This document shows positions 1 through 6,564 of a stretch of 6,609 bases of DNA, in pieces. How positions within the stretch are numbered: position 1 is the first letter of the stretch; each line of letters begins with the position of its first letter. This DNA is from Salinibacterium sp. (GTDB lineage: Bacteria; Actinomycetota; Actinomycetes; Actinomycetales; Microbacteriaceae): NCBI GenBank assembly GCA_025352485.1, contig JANXTJ010000036.1:1-6609 (forward strand), read 5' to 3'. Made by a program: the position numbers and the translations under genes. Under the pieces are notes generated by a model, which ran no database searches, was not told the origin of the DNA, and saw nothing but the letters and a program-made list of their open reading frames with translations.

Positions 1-1080
1 GTCGCGTACCATTCGTGCGGTGAGCTTATGGCCCTTGACCTTGCCGATCATCGGCGAGGTGTTCGTGCCGATGGTCATCGAGATCGCCGGGTCGTCGACC
101 GTGATGGTCGGGAGCGGGCGCACGTCGTTCGGGTCGGCGAGGGTCTCGCCGATGGTGATGTCTTCGAAGCCGGCGACGGCGACGATGTCGCCGGGGCCCG
201 CGGATTCGGTCGGGAATCGATCCAGAGCCCTTGTGATCAGCAGTTCGGTCACGCGCACGTTGTGCACGCTGCCGTCGTGCTTGACCCAGGCCACGGTCTG
301 GCCCTTCTTGATGGTGCCGTTGAAGACACGCAGCAGGGCGAGGCGACCGAGGAACGGGGAGGCATCGAGGTTGGTGACGTGAGCCTGCAGCGGGTGCTGG
401 TCATCGTAGGTGGGGGCCGGAATGTGCTTGAGAATTGCGTCAAACAGCGGCTCGAGGTCGTCGTTATCCGGAAGCGTGCCGTTCTCCGGCTTGTTCCAGC
501 TTGCCGCGCCGTTACGGCCGGAGGCATAGACAACGGGCACATCGAGAACGGCGTCGAGGTCCATGTCAGGGAAGTCGTCGTGCATGTCGCTGGCGAGCCC
601 GAGCAGCAGGTCTTGGCTCTCGGAGACGACCTCATCGATGCGGGCATCCGGTCGGTCGGTCTTATTGACGAGCAGGATGACCGGCAGCTTGGCCTCGAGG
701 GCCTTACGCAGCACGAACCGGGTCTGCGGCAGCGGGCCTTCGCTCGCGTCGACGAGAAGCACGACGCCGTCAACCATGGATAGCCCGCGCTCGACCTCTC
801 CGCCGAAGTCGGCGTGGCCGGGGGTGTCGATCACGTTGATCGTGATGGGTCCGTCGGTGGCGTGCAGGCCCTTATACGAGATCGCCGTGTTCTTGGCGAG
901 AATCGTGATGCCCTTTTCGCGCTCGAGGTCGTTGGAGTCCATGGCGCGCTCTTCGAGGTGCGCGTGCTCGGCGAACGAGTTGGTCTGGCGAAGCATGGCG
1001 TCGACGAGGGTCGTCTTACCGTGGTCGACGTGGGCGACAATCGCCACGTTGCGCAGGTCATTACGAGTGGCGATTGCCAT
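1..1080 (-). CDS. typA: Translational GTPase TypA/BipA, N-terminal part (gene cut by left edge)
   Basis: TypA is a ribosome-associated GTPase of the EF-G/LepA superfamily, linked in other bacteria to stress adaptation and ribosome assembly. The reading frame opens with ATG at 1080 and stays open to base 1, giving 360 codons with no stop. Family members are usually about 610-640 residues, so roughly the last 270 are off the window. Visible GTPase motifs are G1 AHVDHGKT (residues 16-23), the switch I segment EREKGITI (53-60), G3 DTPGH (85-89), G4 NKTD (139-142) and a G5-like YASGRNG (185-191). A beta-barrel domain 2 follows at about 225-310, and the ESAGPGDI segment (292-299) and the start of domain 3 come after it. 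All nucleotide-binding residues are intact. The ribosome-binding site is weak: GGAC about 8 nt before ATG. No other in-frame start fits better, because MAIATRNDLRNVAIVAHVDH matches the usual N-terminus. The neighbouring ABC genes look functionally unrelated. Identity is very secure. Confidence 0.97.
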   Translation of the reverse strand, partial: MAIATRNDLRNVAIVAHVDHGKTTLVDAMLRQTNSFAEHAHLEERAMDSNDLEREKGITILAKNTAISYKGLHATDGPITINVIDTPGHADFGGEVERGLSMVDGVVLLVDASEGPLPQTRFVLRKALEAKLPVILLVNKTDRPDARIDEVVSESQDLLLGLASDMHDDFPDMDLDAVLDVPVVYASGRNGAASWNKPENGTLPDNDDLEPLFDAILKHIPAPTYDDQHPLQAHVTNLDASPFLGRLALLRVFNGTIKKGQTVAWVKHDGSVHNVRVTELLITRALDRFPTESAGPGDIVAVAGFEDITIGETLADPNDVRPLPTITVDDPAISMTIGTNTSPMIGKVKGHKLTARMVRD

Positions 1081-1171
1081 AGCTATACGTCCATATTTGT
1101 CTCGAGGAAGAAGGGAGGCCAGAGAAAGAGTCGGTGGCGGCAGAATCACGACAGTGGTGCTCCGCGAATCG

Positions 1172-1200
1172 AGTGTACCGCGTGCGGCCAATCATCTATA
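1172..1200 (-). promoter_or_regulatory. Weak candidate promoter for typA
   Basis: Reading the minus strand, TACACT (1177-1172) resembles a -10 box at 4 of 6 positions. TATAGA (1200-1195) lies 17 nt upstream and matches a -35 box at 3 of 6. This would give a leader of about 85 nt before the typA ATG at 1080. The match is poor and offered only as the best candidate in the gap between the ATPase gene and typA. Read-through from the ATPase gene is the alternative. Confidence 0.15.
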
Positions 1201-1253
1201 GCCCACGCCCCGCGTTCACAGGCGGGCAGCCGTGACGGGATGGCGGCCGAGCT

Positions 1254-1304
1254 CCCCGCAACCGCCCGCGGGGCCTGCGCCCGCCACCGCGCCGAGCGTT
1301 CGGC
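1254..1304 (-). terminator. Possible weak terminator hairpins after the ATPase gene
   Basis: Two small GC-rich inverted repeats follow the ATPase stop codon (TAG, 1306-1304). One is GCCGA/TCGGC around a 4-nt loop (1291-1304), which starts on the last base of the stop codon. The other is CCCCGC/GCGGGG around an 8-nt loop (1254-1273). Neither is followed by a T-run on the minus strand, so a classical rho-independent terminator is not demonstrated. Partial read-through into typA is possible. Confidence 0.25.
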
Positions 1305-3073
1305 TACTCGCCCGCCGCCCTCAACAGTTCCCGCCGCGCTTCGCGGCGCTCGCGCTGCAGGGTGGGGTCGGGCAGCGGAACCGCGGCGAGAAGTCGCTGC
1401 GTGTACGCCTCGACCGGACTGCGCAAGATCTGGTCGCGGGTGCCCACCTCGATGAGCTTGCCGCGATGCATGACCGCGATGCGATTGGCGAGAACATCGA
1501 TTACCGCCAGGTCATGGGTGATGAACAGGCAGGCGAACTGCATCTCGGCCTGCAGGTTCTGCAGCAGGTCGAGAACGCGGGCTTGCACCGAGACATCGAG
1601 CGCACTCGTTGGCTCGTCAGCGATGAGCAGCAGTGGCTTGAGGGCAATCGCCCTGGCGATTCCCACCCGTTGCTTTTGCCCTCCGGAGAGCTCGTGCGGA
1701 AAACGTCCCCGATAGGCACGAGGCAGCTCCACGCTGTCGAGGAGCCTCTCCACCTCGGTGAACAGCGCTTGACCCTTCATCTTTTTCGCGAGCAACAGCG
1801 GCTCACCGATGCTCTCGCCGATCGGCATCCGCGGGTTCAGCGACGACGCCGGGTCCTGAAAGACGATGCCGACCTTCTTGTGGAGTGCTCGGATGTCGTT
1901 CGGATTTGAGCGCGAAATGTCCTGCCCGGCGGCGGTGAGCGTTCCCTCGGTAATCGGAAGCAGACCAATTGCCGCGCGACCGAGAGTGGTCTTCCCCGAT
2001 CCAGACTCCCCCACCAGCCCGACAACCTCGCCGGCGTGTACCCGCAAATTGACGTGGTCAACTGCCCGAAATGCGGGCACCCGACCGTGTTTCGGGTACT
2101 CAATGACGACATCGTCGAAATCGAGCACGACCGGTCGGTTATCCAGCGTCTCCGCGATGCGTGATTGCTCGGCGCTTCGTTCAGTTACCCGGATGTGATC
2201 GGAATTCGGTGACTCGTCGCCGGCGATCGCAATCGCCGCCGTGGTGTCGATCTCCGCTCCCTCGCGCTGACCGATGTGCGGAACGGCTGCGAGCAACGCC
2301 TGGGTATACGGGTGCCGAGGGTTCGAAAAAATCTCCAATGACGTTCCGGTTTCGACGATCACACCGTTCTTCATGACGGCGATATGGTCGGCGAGATCGG
2401 CAACAACGCCCATGTCGTGAGTGATGAGCAGGATGGAGCTGTTCAGCCGATCACGCAGGCTACGAAGCAGGTCGAGAATTTCGGCCTGCACGGTCACGTC
2501 CAGCGCGGTGGTCGGTTCGTCGGCGATCAACAAAATCGGATCGCACGAAATCGACTGCGCGATCATGGCCCGCTGCCGCTGACCGCCAGACAACTGGTGC
2601 GGATACGAGTTGAAGGCCTTCAGTGGATCGGGCAGCTCCACCATGCCGAGCAGTTCGATGGCGCGCTTTTTCGCTTCGGATGGCGCGATTCCGTAGTGCA
2701 CGCGAAGCGTCTCGATGATCTGCGCCCCGATCGTGTAAACGGGGTTGAGGGCCGTCATCGGCTCCTGGAAGATCACCGCGATCTCGCCACCGCGAATTCG
2801 TCGCATCTCCTGCGCGCGAACGTTGGTGATTTCGCGACCGTTCAGCTTGATGCTGCCGCTGATGCGGCTGTTCGTCGGCAGCAGGTCAAGAAGCGCCATC
2901 GAGCTTGCGCTCTTACCCGAACCAGACTCCCCGACGAGAGCAAGAACCTCGCCGGGCATGATCCGGTAACTCATGTGGCGCGCAGCGGGAACCCACTGGT
3001 TGCCTACCCCGAAGTCAACGTTGAGATCGGACACCTCGAGCACCGGGGTGCTCTGGTCGGTTGCGACTGTCAT
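1304..3073 (-). CDS. Dipeptide/oligopeptide ABC transporter ATPase, fused DppD-DppF type
   Basis: This 589-residue cytoplasmic protein carries both ATPase domains of a peptide importer; ATP binding and hydrolysis drive uptake through the two permeases encoded further upstream on the same strand. The first domain (about 11-265) has Walker A GESGSGKS (48-55), Q-loop Q103, signature LSGGQ (162-166 region), Walker B LLIADEP (181-187, catalytic E186) and switch His H219. The second (about 316-565) has Walker A GESGSGKTT (355-363), Q406, a second LSGGQ (462-466), Walker B ending ADEP (485-488, E487) and H520. Both sites therefore look catalytically complete. Each half ends in the YTQ-LLAAVP segment typical of the oligopeptide/dipeptide ATPase C-terminal extension. 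A low-complexity linker (about 268-312) joins the halves. The start at 3073 is chosen because AGGAAAGG lies 7 nt upstream; an in-frame ATG at 3139 would run into the divergent gene. Substrate class is inferred from the family; nickel or other small ligands cannot be excluded. Confidence 0.93.
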   Translation of the reverse strand: MTVATDQSTPVLEVSDLNVDFGVGNQWVPAARHMSYRIMPGEVLALVGESGSGKSASSMALLDLLPTNSRISGSIKLNGREITNVRAQEMRRIRGGEIAVIFQEPMTALNPVYTIGAQIIETLRVHYGIAPSEAKKRAIELLGMVELPDPLKAFNSYPHQLSGGQRQRAMIAQSISCDPILLIADEPTTALDVTVQAEILDLLRSLRDRLNSSILLITHDMGVVADLADHIAVMKNGVIVETGTSLEIFSNPRHPYTQALLAAVPHIGQREGAEIDTTAAIAIAGDESPNSDHIRVTERSAEQSRIAETLDNRPVVLDFDDVVIEYPKHGRVPAFRAVDHVNLRVHAGEVVGLVGESGSGKTTLGRAAIGLLPITEGTLTAAGQDISRSNPNDIRALHKKVGIVFQDPASSLNPRMPIGESIGEPLLLAKKMKGQALFTEVERLLDSVELPRAYRGRFPHELSGGQKQRVGIARAIALKPLLLIADEPTSALDVSVQARVLDLLQNLQAEMQFACLFITHDLAVIDVLANRIAVMHRGKLIEVGTRDQILRSPVEAYTQRLLAAVPLPDPTLQRERREARRELLRAAGE

Positions 3074-3132
3074 GGCCGTGCCTTTCCTGCCTGCGGATAT
3101 ACGCGGCGTGGGGAGCCTGCGAACATAGCTGT
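3074..3132. promoter_or_regulatory. Short divergent intergenic region with a shared TATA core
   Basis: Only 59 bp separate the starts of the minus-strand ATPase gene and the plus-strand PH-domain gene. The core GATATACG (3096-3103) reads TATATC on the minus strand and TATACG on the plus strand, each matching a -10 box at 4 of 6 positions. No convincing -35 box is seen on either side. On the minus strand the spacing would leave a short leader containing the AGGAAAGG site. The promoter call rests on position and this AT-rich core only. Confidence 0.3.
3081..3088 (-). promoter_or_regulatory. Ribosome-binding site that fixes the ATPase start
   Basis: The minus strand reads AGGAAAGG followed by 7 nt and then ATG at 3073-3071. 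This is the best Shine-Dalgarno match near the gene. It decides against the longer reading frame that begins at 3139, which has no such site and would add 22 residues unlike the family. Confidence 0.75.
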
Positions 3133-3759
3133 ATGCCACGACCCCCTGAAGCCGAACGCGATGTCGTTCATTCTCGATTCAACCGCGTGCTGGCGATCGC
3201 CATCTGGGCGATATTTGTCGTGATCGCTGTCTCGCTCTTCTTCACCGGGCGGCCGACTCACGTCGCCTATCTGGTGCCGCTGGCCTCGATCAGCCTGTTG
3301 GTCTGGGAATCGCTCTGGCGACCGCTGCTCATCATCGGCGATGACGAGATCAGGATTGTGAACCCACTGCGTGAGGTGCGAATCCCGTGGAATGCTTTGG
3401 TGCACGTCGACACGAAATTCGCCCTGACGCTGTTCACCCCCGGCAAGAAATACGAGGTATGGATCGCCCCATCGCCCGGTCGGTCGTTCGGCTATCGCAA
3501 CGCCGCGGCCGCCTCTCGGGGCCAGAGCCAGACGGCGCCGTACCGCACCCAAACGGTGCGCCCTGGCGACCTGGAATCCAGCGAGTCCGGGGCGGCTGCT
3601 GCCCTGGTGCGTGGTCGCTGGCAGCGATTGCAAAGCTCGGGAGCCATCGAAAGCGGTGTGGCGGACGCGACGCGCGTCGACATCCGCTGGCACTGGCTGG
3701 CGATCGCAATGATTGTCGTTTCGGTGGCCGCGTCGGTTCCAGCCCTGCTGATCGCCTAA
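3133..3759 (+). CDS. PH-domain-containing membrane protein (bPH_6/Cfp6-like)
   Basis: This is a 208-residue predicted membrane protein of unknown function. Hydrophobic segments lie at about 18-37, 44-61 and 187-208, so a small globular domain between the second and third is anchored at both ends. That domain (about 63-120) starts WRPLL and contains NPLR (77-80), IPW (84-86), DTKFAL (93-98) and an AP-PGR segment (112-117). These are the landmarks I associate with the actinobacterial PH-like family that includes the mycobacterial low-molecular-weight antigen 6. Residues about 120-185 look disordered, rich in Ala, Ser, Gln and Arg. ATG at 3133 is preferred over a TTG at 3061 that would overlap the ATPase gene. 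No good ribosome-binding site precedes it; the nearest GGGGAG is about 18 nt away, so a leaderless or weakly translated start is possible. It sits in opposite orientation between the permease and ATPase genes of one importer. A role in that importer is not shown. Confidence 0.85.
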   Translation: MPRPPEAERDVVHSRFNRVLAIAIWAIFVVIAVSLFFTGRPTHVAYLVPLASISLLVWESLWRPLLIIGDDEIRIVNPLREVRIPWNALVHVDTKFALTLFTPGKKYEVWIAPSPGRSFGYRNAAAASRGQSQTAPYRTQTVRPGDLESSESGAAAALVRGRWQRLQSSGAIESGVADATRVDIRWHWLAIAMIVVSVAASVPALLIA

Positions 3760-3764
3760 TCGCG

Positions 3765-3794
3765 CCGCGCGCGGTTTCTCGTCGTATACGACGA
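3765..3794. terminator. Palindromes between two convergent genes, possible bidirectional terminator
   Basis: The 53-bp gap between the converging PH-domain gene and the DppC-type gene holds two inverted repeats. CCGCGCGCGG (3765-3774) is followed by TTT on the plus strand. TCGTCGTATACGACGA (3779-3794) is a perfect 16-bp palindrome that could fold as a 6-bp stem with a TATA loop. Position favours a termination role for both strands, but there is no long T-run. The second palindrome could instead be a protein-binding site. Confidence 0.35.
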
Positions 3795-3812
3795 TGACGA
3801 GGTCCGCGAGCG

Positions 3813-4880
3813 TCATTTCTTCTGAGGGTCCATGAGGTCGCCGTTGTCGCCGGCACGAACGTTCTCGTTTTCGGCAAGGCTCGGGCGCTCTTCCTGCATC
3901 CGACGCAGCGAGAACCGACGGTGGCGCGGATCGAAGGCGTCTCGCAGGCCATCGCCGACGAAGTTGACCAGCAGCGCGAGCGAGACGATGAAGAGTGCCG
4001 GCCACCAAAACAGCCAAGGCCGGGTCAGGAAGGCCGACTGGTTTTCGCCAATCAGATTTCCCAGCGAGACATCGGGCACGCGGATGCCGAAGCCAAGGTA
4101 GCTCAGCACGGTCTCCAGCAGAATTGCCGACGCCATGATCAAGGTGGCGCTGACGATGACCACGCCAAGGGCGTTCGGCAGGATGTGGCGGAAAATGATT
4201 CGAGCATCGGATGCCCCTGCGACTCGCGCCGCCTCCACGAACTCGCGTTCACGCAATGACAGGAACTCGCCCCGCACCAGCCGCGCGATTCCCATCCAGG
4301 TGAAGAAGCCCAGCATGACGGCCAGTGTCGCGGCACCGAATCCACCGAACGCGTGACCGACGACCGAGCCGATGACGAGGGCAGGGATGACGATGAACAC
4401 GTCGGTGATGCGCATCAGGATCGCGTCGGTCTTGCCACGGTAATAGCCGGCAATGGAGCCGACGACGACACCGATCAGGGTAGCGATCAGCCCGAGAACG
4501 ACCATGACGAGGGAAGAGTTCTGGATTCCACGCATCGTCATCGCGAAGTAATCTTTGCCGATTCGATTCTGCCCGAAGGGATGGTTGCCGAGGAAGATTC
4601 CCTTGCCGCCCAGCCATTCGGGGACCAGCGACAGGGTGGGGGAACCCCCATTTTCCTGCGGGTTGAGGTCGGTGTATCCGTATTTCCACCACCCGTGGAT
4701 CGGGCCAAGCCCGACCGCCGAGATGGAGAACAGCACAATGAGGAACGCCAAGATCAGGGCGGCGACGGCAACCTTATTAGACAGGAATCGTCTAAAGATC
4801 AGGCGCCCCTGGCTCTCGGGTGGCTTGTTCGCTGGCAGAACCGCTTCGAGGGAAACGATCGGATCGTTCGCGTTCGTCAT
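3813..4880 (-). CDS. Peptide ABC transporter permease, DppC/OppC type
   Basis: This 355-residue inner-membrane subunit is one of two permeases that form the translocation path of the importer. An N-terminal OppC-type segment (about 25-58) contains the first membrane helix (37-57). An extracytoplasmic loop follows, then the binding-protein-dependent transport core with helices near 123-146, 159-178, 183-200, 240-262 and 291-310. The coupling loop that contacts the ATPase is clear: FVEAARVAGAS (214-224) leading into RHILPN (231-236), the EAA motif. The stretch FGQNRIGKDYF (102-112) takes the place of the usual GTD-x-x-GRD motif seen before the core in this family, with Gln-Asn for Thr-Asp and Lys for Arg. 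A charged tail of about 30 residues (326-355) ends the protein. The ATG overlaps the stop of the DppB-type gene by one base (TAATG), which points to translational coupling; a separate ribosome-binding site is not evident. Confidence 0.93.
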   Translation of the reverse strand: MTNANDPIVSLEAVLPANKPPESQGRLIFRRFLSNKVAVAALILAFLIVLFSISAVGLGPIHGWWKYGYTDLNPQENGGSPTLSLVPEWLGGKGIFLGNHPFGQNRIGKDYFAMTMRGIQNSSLVMVVLGLIATLIGVVVGSIAGYYRGKTDAILMRITDVFIVIPALVIGSVVGHAFGGFGAATLAVMLGFFTWMGIARLVRGEFLSLREREFVEAARVAGASDARIIFRHILPNALGVVIVSATLIMASAILLETVLSYLGFGIRVPDVSLGNLIGENQSAFLTRPWLFWWPALFIVSLALLVNFVGDGLRDAFDPRHRRFSLRRMQEERPSLAENENVRAGDNGDLMDPQKK

Positions 4881-6412
4881 TATCGAACCCGCACTCTCGG
4901 GTCGAGGGCCGCGTAGGCCAGGTCGGCGAGGAAATTGAACAAGATAGCCATTGCCGCGATCACGATGAAGTACCCCATCACGGGGTTCAGGTCACCACGG
5001 CCCAGGCCGGCGAAGAACAACTGGCCCATTCCTGGTATTCCAAAGATCGACTCGGTGATGATCGCGCCGCCGAGGAGAGCCCCGACGTCGAAAGCCACCA
5101 GTGTCGTAATCGGGATGAGCATGTTGCGGAAGGCGTGCTGAACGACCACCGTGCGCTCCGGCAGCCCTTTCGCTCGCGCCGTTCGCACGTAGTCCTGGCC
5201 CATCACCTCGAGCATTCCCGCTCGCGCATAGCGCGTGTAGCTGGCGAACGAGATGAGCAGTAGGGCGATCGTCGGGAGAACGAAGTGGGTGAAGGTGTCG
5301 ATTCCGGATACCCAGACATCCCCACCGAGGTTCGGCGTCTGATATCCGACCGTTGCAATCGGGCGCCCGTTCACCTCGGTCACATACGTCGGCCACGACT
5401 GCATGAAGCGATCGAGGAGAACCAGCCCGCCCGATAGCGCGGCAGTAATCGCACCGACTCGCATCGATTGGCTTCGGTCGTAGCCGCCCATCAGGTAGCC
5501 GACAACCAGACCCACGACCACCGCGGCGATGGCGAGAATGACCAGAGTGGCCGCCGAGGCCACGTTGAACAAACCCTGCAGGGCGAAGTAGGAGACCAGA
5601 GCGAGAGCCGCCGTTATTAAGCCCGTGATCAGCGCGCGCCGATTTCGCAGACCCGCGATGAGCGCGGTCGCGCCAATGGCAATGGCCACCGACAACAACA
5701 GGATGGCGATCGGCCCGAGCCCCGGCTGAAGGAGCCAGCCGGTGAGGGAGATGAAATACAGAACGACCGCAGAGAGCACGGTGGTGATACCGCCGACCAG
5801 AAGCCGGCGCCGTATTTCCCCGCCCACGACCGACTGCACCAGGATCCCCAGCACGAGACCGATTGCGATCACGATCGGGATCGGGATCGTGGGCGACACC
5901 AGAAAGTTATTGAAGCCGATCGCCACGAATTCCTTGAGCAGAACCGCGATGAGGAACGACGGCAGCGAGTACAGGAAGAAGCTCGTGAAGGTGACGGCGT
6001 TGTCAAGACCGCTGTACTGCCGAAGCGCGGTAATAATTCCGAGTGTCAGCCCGAGGACGACCGCGAGAACCAGAGCGCCGGTCACCAGTTGAATGGTGGA
6101 ATGCATTGCCATCGGCAAAATATCGGTGACGTTGGCGTTGGAAATCGTCTTACCCAGGTCGCACGCATTAGCGAACGGAATGAGGCATTTGGCCGCCCCA
6201 CCCAGCCAGAAAAACCAGCGAAGCGGCGGAGCCACATCAAGCTGTAGCGCCTGGATTCGCGCCTGGATCAGTTTCTCTTTGTTCAGCGCACTGCTGCTCA
6301 AGAGATCGTCAAGAGGATGTGCCGAGAACGCGGTCAGCGTGTACATGACAAATGACGCCGCGATCAACACCAGTACTGAGACAAGAATCCGTCTCAGGAT
6401 GAAACTCACCAT
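4880..6412 (-). CDS. Peptide ABC transporter permease, DppB/OppB type, with large hydrophobic insertion
   Basis: This is the partner permease of the DppC-type subunit. The N-terminus (MVSFILRRIL, then a helix to about residue 29) is typical of DppB. The transport core is split: helices near 104-128 and 141-160 come first, and the conserved C-terminal part runs from about 374. That part includes the EAA coupling loop (DYVRTARAKGLPER, 407-420, into RNMLIP, 429-434), the TESIFGIPGMG segment (453-463) and the ending DPRVRVR. Between them, residues about 172-340 form an extra hydrophobic block with about six predicted membrane segments. At 510 residues the protein is much longer than the usual 310-340. 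The only two cysteines, C76 and C84, lie in the first extracytoplasmic loop. ATG at 6412 is chosen because GGGGA lies 8 nt upstream. The next codon is GTG, a less likely start. The frame is continuous, so the insertion is in frame and not a disruption. Confidence 0.93.
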   Translation of the reverse strand: MVSFILRRILVSVLVLIAASFVMYTLTAFSAHPLDDLLSSSALNKEKLIQARIQALQLDVAPPLRWFFWLGGAAKCLIPFANACDLGKTISNANVTDILPMAMHSTIQLVTGALVLAVVLGLTLGIITALRQYSGLDNAVTFTSFFLYSLPSFLIAVLLKEFVAIGFNNFLVSPTIPIPIVIAIGLVLGILVQSVVGGEIRRRLLVGGITTVLSAVVLYFISLTGWLLQPGLGPIAILLLSVAIAIGATALIAGLRNRRALITGLITAALALVSYFALQGLFNVASAATLVILAIAAVVVGLVVGYLMGGYDRSQSMRVGAITAALSGGLVLLDRFMQSWPTYVTEVNGRPIATVGYQTPNLGGDVWVSGIDTFTHFVLPTIALLLISFASYTRYARAGMLEVMGQDYVRTARAKGLPERTVVVQHAFRNMLIPITTLVAFDVGALLGGAIITESIFGIPGMGQLFFAGLGRGDLNPVMGYFIVIAAMAILFNFLADLAYAALDPRVRVR

Positions 6413-6420
6413 CGATTGAT

Positions 6421-6425
6421 TCCCC
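6421..6425 (-). promoter_or_regulatory. Ribosome-binding site of the DppB-type permease gene
   Basis: The minus strand reads GGGGA, then 8 nt, then ATG at 6412-6410. The match and spacing are good and support the chosen start, in contrast to the coupled start of the downstream DppC-type gene. Confidence 0.65.
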
Positions 6426-6520
6426 GCTGGATCGGTTGCCGGGATAGCTTCGTCGCTTCCCGTTTAAGCAGTTTACGTGACTCGCGCGCGCACCGGCACA
6501 CGCGGAAAAGGTTGAGGCAA

Positions 6521-6555
6521 TGCGCGGCGCCGGGCTTCACACCCCGCGCCGCGCA
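6521..6555 (-). terminator. Strong GC-rich stem-loop upstream of the permease genes
   Basis: TGCGCGGCGC (6521-6530) pairs with GCGCCGCGCA (6546-6555). After one C-C mismatch, GGG (6532-6534) pairs with CCC (6542-6544) around a 7-nt loop. On the minus strand the stem is followed by a mixed stretch containing TTGCC and CCTTTTCC, not a clean T-run. It could be a leaky terminator or an mRNA-stabilising structure between an upstream gene and the permeases. The strand is assigned from gene direction; the structure itself is symmetric. Confidence 0.5.
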
Positions 6556-6564
6556 TCGAGATGA

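Noticed and set aside
28..783. Long plus-strand reading frame opposite typA
   Set aside because: The minus strand over the same region reads as unmistakable TypA with all GTPase motifs. The plus-strand product is a mirror of high-GC codons with no recognisable motif.
3061..3132. TTG start at 3061 for the PH-domain protein
   Set aside because: It would overlap the start of the ATPase gene on the other strand and adds a segment with no family-like features; ATG at 3133 is simpler.
3074..3139. Upstream extension of the ATPase to an ATG at 3139
   Set aside because: It adds 22 residues unlike the family, lacks a ribosome-binding site and overlaps the divergent gene's start, while ATG at 3073 has AGGAAAGG at good spacing.
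2384..3223. Plus-strand frame of 279 codons opposite the ATPase
   Set aside because: It is antisense to the first ATPase domain, shows no domain, and ends inside the PH-domain gene in another frame.
3070..4017. Minus-strand frame of 315 codons covering the PH-domain gene
   Set aside because: Its product is Arg/Pro-rich and low in complexity. The plus strand gives a membrane protein with a recognisable PH-like domain. The frame would also overlap the end of the DppC-type gene and the start of the ATPase gene.
4876..4884. Possible frameshift at the junction of the two permease genes
   Set aside because: The one-base TAATG overlap is a normal stop/start coupling; both proteins have complete family-typical ends.
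5873..5891. Short GATCGG tandem repeat and small palindrome
   Set aside because: It is about two and a half 6-bp units coding for a Pro-Ile repeat within the permease. It is too short to suggest more than local codon repetition.
6440..6500. Possible promoter just upstream of the DppB-type gene (TAAACT on the minus strand)
   Set aside because: The -10 match is 4 of 6 and no acceptable -35 sequence lies at 16-18 nt. It is not distinguishable from chance.
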